In this document: positions 11,293 through 21,376 of the stretch, in pieces
How the letters are laid out: every line of letters starts with the position of its first letter
How positions within the stretch are numbered: the stretch's first letter is position 1
NCBI RefSeq assembly: GCF_037126465.1
Contig: NC_088209.1
Coordinates: 1,488,001 to 1,552,000, forward strand
DNA length: 64,000 nt
Direction of reading: 5' to 3'
Source: Ornithodoros turicata
Lineage: Eukaryota > Arthropoda > Arachnida > Ixodida > Argasidae
Notes under the pieces: generated by a model
The model's database searches: none
The model's input: only the letters and a program-made list of their open reading frames with translations
What the model was told of the DNA's origin: nothing
Translations under genes and position numbers: made by a program

Positions 11293-12449
11293 TTCAAATA
11301 TTACTACCAACCAAGGCCATTACCACACACAGGCCTTCGTCACTTTTGCACCAAAAAACCGCGATCAATCAATCATTACCAAACATTAACCAGCAAGTTA
11401 TTCCACTGTTCTATCGCAGCATTGTATACGCCCTATGGGAAATTGCTTCCTCCCATGGTATTAAGGTAACTTGTGCAGTTCTTAACAGCCTTTCTGCCCT
11501 CACACATTTTTCCAAGCTTCTTCAGAATGGACATCGGTCTTCTGGCAATGCAAAAAAGTTTGTACATTTTACGAGGTCATGCATCTACTCTGCTCCCCTT
11601 AGTTGTGGCAGGTCCTATGTCAGCCAAATAGACTGCTGTCTGAATGACAGGCTCAGATAGCACTCCAACAATATAGAAAACAATTCTTCCTCTTCAGAGG
11701 GCGTCACCACATAGGATCTTGTAAAAATTGCTCTCCAGACTTTAATAGGACCAAACCTCTGACCTTCCGCAAAAACCGATTGTCAGACACATTACTGTAA
11801 TCTTTTTTCATCACTTCTTCAACAGGTTGTGTCAGTAGAGCCAGCATTGTCTTCGTTCCTGGGATATCACTCTCCTTAATTGAGACCGGTATCCTCCTTG
11901 CCCCACTTGTATGTTTACTGTTTTATGTTTACCACCTGTTGTACTTTAAGTACAATACAAAGTACTGTACTGCAGATGTTCTTAAAGTACAAAGCCCTTG
12001 GTAAGGTACTCATCAAGCACATTACAAACTTAAAATATATCACTGGACATTTCAACACTTGATTGGTGGTGAGGCAAAGTTTCGACTGTTATACTTAGAA
12101 AATTTTTAGCACGCATTTTTGCAAAGTGATTGCAAAGAGAGTAAGAGAACATTGGTAGCTTACGAACAAACAAATGATAGAATTTGCGTTTTATACATGC
12201 ACAGGAAATCAGTTCTTCTATTGAAAACTCTTACTGGTTTCTCTGCTTATCCTCGTACATAATGCACAGTGTTCTCATACTGGGCTCTGAACGAAGGAGA
12301 CTCGCTTCTCAGACACACGAGACACAAGCCAATAGGAACGAAGCAGCCTTTCTGGAAATTATTCGATAATATTTTCAAAGTTTTGCTTTTGTGTTGCAAA
12401 TTAGGTGCTTGAGCACTTGAAACGAAAGTACTAAACAAAATTACTTAAA
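11293..12449. other. CEP350 intron sequence, no gene seen
   Basis: Mostly unassigned; possibly distant hAT-derived sequence to about 11850. From 11940 to 12005 and again near 12425-12455 there are TTAAAGTACAA / AAAGTAC words in both orientations, which continue into the foldback element's flank and suggest another old inverted-repeat transposon. Confidence 0.3.
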
Positions 12450-13095
12450 GTACAGCTCGAAGCAGAGTTAACTGGGGCGGAGTTTCGACCAGGAAGAGGG
12501 CCACCCTAGCTGCGCTTCGGAGAAATAAAGGGAAAGTGTGTTTGGACTGTCCCACTTGTGCTGTGGCGGTGTTGGCCTTGCCATGAGCTGGTGACTTGGC
12601 GTTACCCTCAACTGTGGTTACCATTGTGACATTTTGTTTGGGGTTGCAGTGACTATATAAAGGTGCATGCCGGCCGATATTGCACAGATGCGATGCTGTT
12701 AACTGAGGATACGCGCGAAGGTAGACAGCAAATCCAATAAATTTGCCACTAGACTCCATGCATTCTCATTTGTTTTATCACAGTGGTGGAAATGCCACAT
12801 TCAGTGAAGGGGACCACCTTCGCGTGCATCAATGGGATAACGGCATCGCATCCGTGTGATATCGGCCAGCATACACCTTTACATAATCGTCCCAAACCCA
12901 CGCAAACGCCGCAGTGACAACTATAGCTAAATGAAATGCCGAGTCATCAGCTCGTGACAAGGCGAACACCCCCACAGCCTTATGGGATAGTCAAATCACT
13001 CTTTCCCTTTATTTCTCCTAAGTGCCACTAGGGTGACTATCTTCCCAGTCCGCTGGTCGAAGCGGCATTCCAGTTAAGTCTGCTTCGATCTGTAC
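12450..13095. mobile_element. Foldback element with about 310-bp inverted arms
   Basis: The left half (12450-12765) and the right half (12780-13095) are inverted copies of each other along almost their whole length. Examples: GAGAAATAAAGGGAAAG at about 12519 against CTTTCCCTTTATTTCTC at 13001; GATGCGATGCTGTTA at 12688 against TAACGGCATCGCATC at 12838; TTAACTGG near the left edge against CCAGTTAA near 13070. Only a short loop of about 15-20 bp lies between. No coding capacity. It is a foldback-type MITE, or an inverted dimer of a shorter element. Transcribed as part of the intron it would fold into a long imperfect duplex. Confidence 0.85.
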
Positions 13096-13639
13096 AATTA
13101 CTGAGAAACATACTTAAAATAGCACTTCATACTTGAAGCATTACCCATCACTGTAACGTTATTTTTAAGATGAGCAATGAGGAGTTCCATCGCCAGGGGC
13201 GATACTCTACCCCTTTGCTTTTGATGATGTGGGAAATTAAATATTGAGCCCCTCTTCACAATAAGGTTTCAAGTCCTGTGATGTCCAAAAATGTCAAAAG
13301 AGCTTTGAGGGCAGAGTGTTGGTGGGCCGGATTTGGCCAGGGACCAATCAATCTTGAGAGAGAGAGAGGGGTAAGAGACCAGGACAGTGCGGTTCGGGAA
13401 GGTTGGTAGTGTGGGCAATGAAGAAGAATGTGCTCACTGTATTTGACGCATGCATACAGTAGATTCTAGTTAGTTCAGACCCAGATTTTCTTTGTTTCTG
13501 TTTAGCTTTTTTTTTCTTTTTCTTTTTTTTTTTGCAATCTTTGTTCCGAATGATGCTACTTAGCTTTAAGACTTGAAAGCATTTGGAAATTTGTATTAAA
13601 AAAGGATTCTTTGTGGGGCTGAATTCATCACTGGAACAG
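13096..13639. other. CEP350 intron end before the coiled-coil exon
   Basis: Contains a GAGAGAGAGAG run near 13355-13370 and a long T/C tract at 13507-13533. A stop in the coding frame near 13596 means the exon cannot start as early as the acceptor following the T/C tract. Nothing else is recognised. Confidence 0.4.
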
Positions 13640-13794
13640 AAACTGAGCAGAGTGACCTAGAAGGGCAGACTTTAGCTCTAAGAGAAGAACTTAAGAAGAG
13701 GCAATTAGAAGCAGCTCGACTTAGAAAGGAACAAAGACGATGCCATCGAGAATTCCTGCGTCAGAAGGAGCACGTTCTTAGGAAACACATTGAG
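13640..13794 (+). CDS. CEP350: CEP350 homologue, conserved coiled-coil exon
   Basis: Most recognisable block of the gene. It opens TEQSDLEG, corresponding to the S-DQSDIEG of vertebrate CEP350, then LREELKKRQLEAARLRKEQR and CHREFLRQKEHVLRKHIE, a highly charged helix with the family pattern L-(K/R)-QL-A-(R/K)L-KEQ-(R/K). The acceptor ACAG (13636-13639) gives the two bases needed to complete the codon left by the previous exon, and the joined protein then matches the vertebrate order without a gap. The donor is GAG/GTACGT at 13795, phase 0. The pyrimidine tract before the acceptor is weak, so the start could differ by a few codons. Confidence 0.85.
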
Positions 13795-13875
13795 GTACGT
13801 TATTTGCTGAAGAATCTCTCAACTTGTGATTCAGTGCAACATGCAGGCTAGAACTCTATATTCATTTCCACCTAG

Positions 13876-14029
13876 ATGTATGACAAGCTGATAGAGCAGG
13901 CCAAGGCAGACCTGGAGAGAGAGAAAAATCAAACCATTTCTGTTAGACCTCAAATCAAGAAACCAGTTGTCATGGAGCCACATAGAAAGTTATCTATGGA
14001 CTCGCCGAGTACTTCATTCGCAACGGCAA
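13876..14029 (+). CDS. CEP350: CEP350 homologue, end of the coiled coil
   Basis: Continues the helix: MYDKLIEQAKADLEREK aligns with the E-YDEFI-K-AELS block of vertebrate CEP350, followed by VRPQIKKP, like the conserved KPQIK. After that it turns Ser/Pro-rich. The acceptor is CCTAG ending at 13875, phase 0, only 81 bp after the previous donor. The donor is GTACCA at 14030, leaving one codon base. The short intron and the continuous homology make this exon secure. Confidence 0.85.
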
Positions 14030-14110
14030 GTACCAGTTGAATTTCTTCCTTTTCATTAGAATTTTTGTTTCTTCTCAGTTGTGGAAAGCATGTTGTGTGT
14101 GTTGCTAGTA

Positions 14111-14357
14111 CAGTTAAAACTTGATATAACAAACTTTGGTTCCTCAATGTAACCAAGTTTTTCTCCGCTCTTCCTTCCTCTCTATCGAAAGCCACGTATT
14201 TCCGGCCTTGGTACAACGAAACTCACGGGGAACACGATTTATTTTATTGCAGCGAATATTTCGTTGGATCGAGCCTGACAAAATATGGTAGCTAGTTAGG
14301 CAGAGAATACAAATTATTTTGCTGTACCATGCATTTAATTATATCGAGGTTTGACTG
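14111..14357. mobile_element. Short MITE with Tc1/mariner-type ends
   Basis: A 247-bp element. The left end CAGTTAAAACTTGATATAAC is preceded by TA (14109-14110); the complement of the right end reads CAGTCAAACCTCGATATAAT. Sixteen of 20 positions match. The base pair after the right end is not TA, so the target duplication has decayed or the end is off by a little. No coding sequence. Confidence 0.65.
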
Positions 14358-14659
14358 CGAGGTTTGCTTCCCATGGAATAGGACCTTGATATAATGAAGC
14401 ACAGGTTTCTATGAATGCTGGCGTCTGTGCATGGCTTTTTTTTTTTTTGGCATGGCGTAAAACATTGTGCGGAATTATATTTGACGAGAAATGTGCTGCA
14501 AAACGACGACTTGCTGTCTCGTTTTTGTCACATTGCACACACCCTCTCTTCTGATCCCCTCTCTCAGAACTACCCGATTCTCTGTCTCTCACATACAACA
14601 CACATGTGGCTGCATGATGACACAGGTAACCTCCCACTCTCTCAAGTGTTGTTTGTGCA

Positions 14660-15190
14660 GTCAGCAAGGGTGAGTGAAAGACAGACTTCCAGAAAAAGAA
14701 AAGTGTTGATGACAAAGCATCTGATATTGTGCTGTGGTTCGGGATCTTGCAGAGTTTGCTATCTGCGGTTTTGGACGAAAAAGAAAATGTCCTCTCAGTG
14801 CTGCAGTGTGGTTCCAGTTTTGCAAAGAAAACAAGTGAAAGAGTCAAAGTACAAAGAAATGACTCTTTTCACATGATTTGCGCATACGAGAGCCAGAAAC
14901 GTGCGGTGACCAATGCCACGCTTATCCAGAAAGCCAAAGTCTGCGTGATGCGACGATGAGATGGCTTTCAGGCCACTAACAAGTGGCTTCAAAACTTGAA
15001 TGCCAAACAGCAAATCATTGTTGATTAGTGGGGAGAGTGCATTTGCAGATGTGGCCGGGGCTGCATCTTAGAAAGAGGAGTGCCGCTGATGAAAGTGATC
15101 TGTTTTTCCAAATGCAACCTATGAGGATACTTTCTCTGATGGGCCAAGTGTGTCATGGAGGGAAGCAGATCAGGTTTAAAATAACTGCCC
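14660..15190 (+). pseudogene. Second Tigger-type transposase relic, N-terminal half
   Basis: Sense strand, within a CEP350 intron. Recognisable parts: SRKRKV near 14692; a block with LSVLQCGSSFAKKTSERVKV; TLIQKAKV near 14920; ATNKWLQNLNAKQQIIVD near 14970-15025, which matches the N-WL-RF-KRH pattern of the CENP-B-type DNA-binding domain; and GESAFADVAGAAS near 15030-15070, matching the GE-S-D---A segment that precedes the catalytic core. The catalytic Asp segment appears only as a decayed NATYEDTFS near 15112-15138. Frames contain stops and shifts. Confidence 0.6.
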
Positions 15191-15589
15191 CATTTTGCAC
15201 GAATATGGATGGCCGTGACAAGTGTGCATGACAGGCTATAGCAGAAAGCTTGTTACCAAGCTAGACACCTTCCAGTTCAGCATGTCTCGAATAAGATAGC
15301 GTGAGTGACACAGGATATCTGCGGGGTAAAATATGCACCTGTCGAGACTAACAAAGGTTAGGTCAAGCACCCTTTTACGTATTTCACACGTTGGGGATGT
15401 AGCTGGCTCCCAGAAAACGAGATGTTTAATCAACCCAAGTATGTACATGCGAGCCGAACTGCTGAGGGGGGGACAAAGATCCCTGACAGGATACCTTCGG
15501 AGCCGAGCTATGTACGTCTTCAGAATGTGCATCACTATCAAGGGCGGAGTTGCCAGGAAGCACACCGTTGAGTGATGTACCAAAGTCTA

Positions 15590-17190
15590 GTAGATCCGGC
15601 AGGTGAATCTTGATATCATCCGCATGCACCCTGTGCTCCTTCTTGTCCTCAGTTGTAACAAGACAGGTTGGGCCTCCAAACGAGCGGATGACAATGCCAG
15701 AGATACCTTCGTGTCTTGTCCTTAACCCAACCCTCGTCACTATCAGCAAAGCTTCGGTCCTTGGTGTGAGAATCGTAATTACGCTTTTGCTGATCCCTCG
15801 CTGTAGTTGAATCATTCAGATGGTTTGGGAGAAGGAGGCGGAGTTCTGTGCGGAAGTATCTTTTGTTGAGCAGCTCGTGTAGCGGCTGTTCCGTTGTGGC
15901 GTGCATGGTTACCCTGTACTTCAGCAAAAAGTGGTTAACATCCCATTGCCCAACTCCTCCCTTCTTTCTGCCGACGAAGGAACTGCTTCAACGGGCGGAC
16001 AAGTTTCTCTGCTTGCCCATGAGATTTGGGGTGATAAGGTGGCGGAGGATATGCTTGATGCCGAGGCGATTCAAGAATCTTGTGAAAACTGATGAGGTAG
16101 ACTCTTGATCGTTGTTGGTGACGAGTTGAAAAGGAAGTCCCTGGGCAGCGAAGATATTACTGAGTGCTTCCATAGTAGCAGTAGATTTGGTCAACGACAT
16201 AAGCTTCACCTCTGGCCACTCGCTGTAGGCATCGACTACCACGGCTGTGTTGGAGCTTCCCACTGATGGAGAAGAACTGGCCACCTTGTGATCTGCAGAA
16301 GCGGCACACGCTCCACATGAGAGACGAGTCAGTTCAATATTCTTGTCCATTCCCTGTCAACATCCTCGTTTTGACTTTGCCAATTGAATGTCATGTACGA
16401 GTCTCTGGGAAGGTATGGCAACTCGCACACCCCATACGATGTATCCTTTTTCCGTTGTTAGTTACGATTTCTTTGCCTGAAATGCTTGTAACTCTGGATC
16501 TCATTCGGGTGAAGGCCAGCCTTCCATGACGTAGCGGTATACTCGGAAAATAACTCTGTCCGTTGCTGTAGCCTTGGCGATTTCTGACGCCTTCGGAGGA
16601 ACTTTCCCTATATCGATAGAAAGGACGGCAGAGACCTCCGATGACCCAATTCCCCCGACAAAGGTGTGATCTGATATGGCTGCGTCAAAGTCGGGATCTG
16701 AAACAACTAGGAGTCTGGAAAGACCATCTACATTTCCAAAATTGAGCTGTTGGCTTGTACAGAATCTCCAAGTAGTGACCGAGAAGAGTCGGAGCCCAAC
16801 ACTGCATTCTGTTTGTTGCCACGCCTGGTGCTCCTTTCTTTGATCCGAAAATGACTGTTAACTGCTTATGGTCGGTGAAAAATATCAAGTTTCTTCCCCA
16901 GAGATGTTGGTGGAACTTTTTGATGCCGAATATTATTGCCAAAGCCTCGTCCTCAATCTGAATGTACTTCTGTTGGGCAGGTGTCAGTCTTTGAAGCATG
17001 GGTGATTGGTTTATCTTCACCGTTGATCTTGTGATAGATCAGCGCTCTGACGCCAAACGCTGATGCACCATGCAAGGTAGAGCATCATGAAGAAAATACG
17101 GACATAGTTTTGTGTGGACATTTCAAAAGGAAAGGAAACCCTTTGCTGTGAGCCCAGTGTGACCCATTTAGTGATTGAGCCATCACTATA
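15590..17190 (-). pseudogene. Gypsy retrotransposon pol fragment: RNase H and integrase
   Basis: Antisense Ty3/Gypsy fragment. From high to low coordinates: an RNase H-proximal part, ASAFGVRALIYHKINGEDKP near 17060-17000; then LTPAQQKYIQIEDEALAIIF, GIKKFHQHLWG and FTDHKQLTVIFG (about 16985-16850), the classic Gypsy RNase H; an integrase core with VVVDAYSEWPEV, GLPFQLVTNNDQESTSS and GIKHILRH (about 16245-16040); and an integrase C-terminal part with LKYRVTMHATTEQPL and GIVIRSFGGPTCLV, down to about 15595. The integrase segment reads NND where TDNG is usual. There are frameshifts, and reverse transcriptase and LTRs are not visible. Confidence 0.85.
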
Positions 17191-18734
17191 TCTAATCAAG
17201 TGATGTCACCAACAGCCTGTTTTTAGCGGTACTCAGCATTCCACAAGCACTCTTCCTAGGATTATCTGACGAAACCACCAACCATATAAAGGGGGCAGTG
17301 TTTCACTTGGGCCTTAAAGGCCTTCGGTAATATTCAACTTGAGTTTGCCATGGAGATCCTCAAGAGCCACGGAAGAAATGACTTTACCGTACTTGATGGG
17401 TCCATGTACAGCCTGGAACACCACAATAAGAACAGGACAATTGCTTGGAGATGTCGAGGTGCTACGGAAACGGCTGTAGAGCCATTATGATGACTAGAGC
17501 CCAGTTTTAGGCGCCTATAAAAGTCAGAAAAACCTCTGTTAAGGCACTAATACTCAGGCATAGGTGTCAAAATTATGGCACATTTTTTCGTGCTATGGGC
17601 TATTTTGATGCGGAACTCAGAAAAGGGAGTGGCTCGTGTTGTCACATGGGAAACAAAAATCAGCCTTTCACCACAGTCACACTTTTATTATCCGGACTGT
17701 CCGACGCATCATAAACGACTTGTAACATGGGACCTCTACATAGAAATCCTCAAACACAATGAACCCGTTCCATCCAGTGACTGATCTCCAATCAAACCCC
17801 AAGCTTGTTGTTAGAGGCACTTTTGTCAAAACCCCCCTTTCAAGCAATAAATGTGTTCAAGAAGGTGCAGCTAGGTACTGTAAAGCGACACTTTCCACAA
17901 GCCTTGTCTTCTGTTTCAGCTGTCAAAAAGTCATTTAAGCACGATTCTTTAGCAATAAAGCGAGTTACATGATTTATACCAGAACAGCCATTACTGTCGA
18001 AATTCTGCCGAAATTGATGAGTTCGACAACAAAATTCAGCATTTCTGTGGACCATTAGCCAAACTTAGAAAAGAGTGTTTAGCCTCCCAAACCATTCTTC
18101 TGTTGCAACCTTTGCGGGTCACTGTACTATGGCGGGAAATGCAACAAGTGTACTGGAGGGGGGGAGTGAGAGAGAGAGAGAGTTGTTTCGCGAGTTTGAA
18201 TCGAGGGGGAATCGTTTGGCGAAAGCATCCCCTAAATTTTCTGCATACATTCTTGAATTCTGTAGTACTTGGATTCTTGCTGTGAAGCTCATTATATCTT
18301 CACAAATTATCATGAGCAATCTGATAGACTATTGCTTCTACAAATGAAACGTCCCATTTGTTATCACTAAGATAAGGATTTTGTTGTTTGAAGCAAGTAA
18401 CGGTGTGTTAGCAACCCTTAAAAAATTACTTCCAGCGGATCTGCATTGTCTTGTATAGAAAACTTATGCAGGAAAGTAGGAAGATAGGTTGTATACAGGT
18501 CAGAAAAACCTCTTTTTGAGGCAACAGGTGCAATAAAAGATTCTCCAAATTGTGATTGCCAATGCTTTGTTGCGCGTTTTTATTCCCTTGTGCCCCGTTT
18601 GCGCGCATTGCTAGCATCAACTTTCCAAGCTTATATCAGCAGTAGTTTTTCAAATGAGGTGTTTTATGTCGAGCATGTTATTAAAGCTTATGTAAGTTTA
18701 TGTGTTTCATTATATTAGAGCCCATCCAGCAGAG
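17191..18734. other. CEP350 intron sequence, no gene seen
   Basis: No exon, CAP-Gly motif or transposase recognised. A GAGAGAGAGAGAG run lies near 18168-18181. The open frame at 18075-18347 runs through that repeat and has no family resemblance. Confidence 0.35.
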
Positions 18735-18794
18735 CAGCACTTACACATGAAGAGCAGTCAATGAGGTCTTCCGACACAACTTCAAAAATTTCTC
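18735..18794 (+). CDS. CEP350: CEP350 homologue, small Ser/Thr-rich exon
   Basis: Short exon encoding ALTHEEQSMRSSDTTSKIS in the frame that joins the next large exon. The donor TCTC/GTAAGT at 18795 is strong and leaves one base, matching the two-base start of the exon at 19725. The acceptor is uncertain: AG at 18733-18734 (used here) or 18736-18737 fits the phase from the exon ending at 14029, while the better-looking ATTAG at 18714-18718 would keep an open frame but with the wrong phase, which would imply an unseen exon in between. I cannot point to vertebrate homology within it. Confidence 0.5.
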
Positions 18795-19129
18795 GTAAGT
18801 ACAAATCTCTGTTCTAAGTCAGTTGAATAAATTTTCCAATTAAGCTATACGCTCGATAACGATAAGAAACTTGTATTTGAATCGTTCTGTACTATTTGGT
18901 CCAGCCATGTTATGTAACAAAAAAAAATCTCTGCATAGTACAAGTATCTATACATGTTGCTAGTGGTGATAGTATTTTAAAGCAAGCATTATTTCTCGCT
19001 CCAACGGAAAGATGCGACACCCTGGTGTTCCATAAACTTTTGTCCCAAGCTGTACTGCTCTCAGAAGCGTAATTGACAACATGATGTTCTCATTAATTCA
19101 CTGCCAGCGATTGAAGGAAAAAAGGGGAA
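18795..19129. other. CEP350 intron sequence
   Basis: AT-rich intron with no recognised feature up to the SINE that starts near 19130. Confidence 0.4.
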
Positions 19130-19325
19130 TGCTCCTGTGGCATAGTGGTTAGGAAGATAGGGAGGTGATGTGGGTTTGATCCCCACACTGGCTGTGCTCT
19201 CTGAGCAGTTCTTCCTCAAGCTGTCCCAGGACGTATTCCAACACCCCATTTCTTCTTGCTATCCTCTCCGGCGCTCATGGCCACAGTTGCTTCGTGGTGC
19301 TAACGGAGGATCTTAAAAAACATAA
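19130..19325 (+). mobile_element. tRNA-derived SINE
   Basis: tRNA-like head: box A TGGCATAGTGGTTAGG near 19138-19153 and box B GGGTTTGATCCCC near 19173-19185. It is followed by an unrelated body (CAAGCTGTCCCAGGACG near 19217) and an A-rich tail at about 19315-19325. It differs from the SINEs at 5.55 and 43.7 kb, so at least three SINE types are present. No target duplication was clear to me. Confidence 0.7.
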
Positions 19326-19410
19326 CATGTCAGAGTGATCAAATGCAGATATATCACTCTGCAAATTTCCCATATATTTTATGGCGTCGGAAATAACACT
19401 GATGTCCTAT

Positions 19411-19608
19411 GAAAGATGGAAGTCACTGGAAAGGTTAGCCAGCTGTAGGACTCGAATCCACATCTTCTGGACTACCGTTCCAGGGCTCTACCAATTAAGC
19501 TAAGGTACCACACCTCCCTAGCGACTTCCAAGGGCCTGGACCGGTAATCCAGAAGATGTGGGTTCGACTCCAACAGCTGGCTAACCTTTTCAGTGACTTC
19601 CATCTTTC
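19411..19608. repeat. Inverted pair of tRNA-like SINE pieces
   Basis: Two arms of about 74 bp (19411-19484 and 19535-19608) are inverted copies at roughly 90% identity, for example CCAGAAGATGTGG in the right arm against CCACATCTTCTGG in the left. On the minus strand, 19511 down to about 19436 reads like a tRNA: a D-arm TTAGCTTAATTGGTAGAGC, an anticodon stem CTGGA/TCCAG around loop ACGGTAG, and a T-loop GATTCGAGTCC. The right arm repeats only the 3' half of it. This suggests a SINE plus an inverted partial copy; transcribed, the pair would form a hairpin of about 74 bp. Confidence 0.75.
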
Positions 19609-19724
19609 ATCGTTAATTTCTTAGGCAATTTGAGGCTTCGTATGTGTTTGTCCCTTCTATCTTGTTACCTTGTTCCAGCCCCAGAACATCAGTTCTCTCA
19701 CTGATTTCCTATCCTAATTTTCAG

Positions 19725-21376
19725 CCAAAGCATCTATCGAAGCGAAAGAAGGCATGACAGATGCCTCATCAGCTGTAAGCCAGGATATATTAACGGAAGA
19801 CCAACACCTAGGACACACGATGACACAAAGTGAGAACGAGTCTGTTGAAACGTCACTGCAAGAAGTTTTCAGCCACGGTATAATGTCGCAGAAGCCAAAT
19901 AACTCTTCTGTGCCAAGTGTTGAAGGCTCATTGGAAGAAGTAACTGACAAAGTCCTCATGGAGTCCCATCAGCCCAGCAGCCGTAGCACTATGCAAGAAG
20001 ATGCTGTGTCAAACGGTGTTGAGCTTATCACAGAAATAAGTTCCAGTATTTCGGAGGAGCTTTATTCGACGGAAGGATCTGTAAATATCGGCACAGCGGC
20101 AGTTGAAAGTGTTCTTCAGGATCCAACAAGCATAGAAAGTGCTTCTCATGGTAACGCCTCTGATAGTCTCCCTGAAAACTCACTAATGAGAGCTCACGAA
20201 TGCACAGAAAATGATCCTGGGAGCTTTAAAAGCCAAGATCGAAAGCCTTTGTGCAGTTCTTCTACTAGCCATTGTGTCACAACCAGCACACCCCAGAGTG
20301 TGGAAAGTGTTGCCAGTAGTGACATGAGTGTTGAAGATAATGAGCAGACATCCTCCATGGAGCCATCAAAGTCTAGTGATTCTCCAGGAAAATGCGCGGT
20401 TTTGGAGAGTATTGTCCCTGTGGAAGTTTTACTACCTGTTGTAGAAGTTAATGATGAAGTAACGGAAAACGGTCAAGATTGCGCTACTGACGTAGCTGCA
20501 AAATATGTTGAGGAAAGTGTTCATGGAACACCTACCAAGCATACAGGCCGTGCTGGAGATGAAAAACTCAACAGCATGCAGGTTGACAGCCTCGTAAACA
20601 GTATTCTAACGTATGTTTTTAATGAATCAGTTGTAGATGTTTTACAATGTGCAATTCCAGCAAAAACATCGCAGGAACATACAGCTACTGTATCTGTCGG
20701 TGAAGGTGATTCTTGCAGAAAAGAAGGCTGTCCTGTGCAAACTTGTAAAATTGAAATGTGTTCCGAAAGCTGTTCAACCAAAATTATGGACGACAAAGTT
20801 GAGCTAGATGAGCTTAACCACGGAGCCACCATCATAAATACAATAGTAGTTGGATGCACAAATTCCACTGCTGCCAACAGCAAGGATGCACAAACAGGTG
20901 ATCAACGTGAAGACAAGCTTGATGAAATGTTGGTCCTCTCTGAAGCACAGTATACTAGCACGTGCAATAACGGGGCAAAGAAATGCAGCACTGAGATATT
21001 TGGTGATGAAAATATGGATTCCTTTGTGAGAAATATGGTTTCCAACGCTGTAAGTGCTGTCATGGAGGTAGCAAAAGAGAAACGTGCAACCCTCTATAAT
21101 GGAAAGCAATTAAGACACACAGAGCGTGTCCTAGCTTCTCAAGTTTCCACTCTAGAAAGCAGTGATTTATCCGATGTCAGCAAGAAACTCAACTATATTT
21201 TGGCGAGTCTTGAGCAAAAAAAGTGTCATCGTGAACTATTGCGCCCTCAAGACATGATGGTTCTGTCTACTGACTTGGATGAAGATGCACTCGATTCCAA
21301 GGATCTGCCATGTCTTGACCTGAAGGGTGTCTGCAAAGAAAATGGAAACGTTCAACCATCATCTGAAGGAAGTAAG
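19725..21376 (+). CDS. CEP350: CEP350 homologue, large exon
   Basis: A 1,652-bp exon that is open throughout. Acceptor TTTTCAG ends at 19724; donor AAG/GTAATT at 21377 (phase 0), with an alternative GTAAGG at 21372 in another phase. The protein is acidic and Ser/Thr-rich, probably disordered, except for two predicted helices: DSLVNSILTYVFNESVVDVL (about 20585-20644) and DSFVRNMVSNAVSAVMEV (about 21018-21071). Both resemble the single vertebrate CEP350 segment with the pattern DSLL-VFVKDTV-QL, which lies just after the vertebrate CAP-Gly domain. No CAP-Gly signature (GKNDG or similar) is present here. The near C-terminal part has LSDVSKKLNYILASLEQKK, another helix. Confidence 0.85.

Noticed and set aside
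14030..18718. CAP-Gly exon of CEP350
   Set aside because: No GKNDG-type signature seen in any + strand frame; the region is explained by Tigger and Gypsy relics and plain intron.
19436..19511. Functional threonine tRNA gene on the minus strand
   Set aside because: The anticodon stem is intact but the acceptor stem does not pair well and the unit is part of an inverted SINE structure, so I treat it as SINE-derived.
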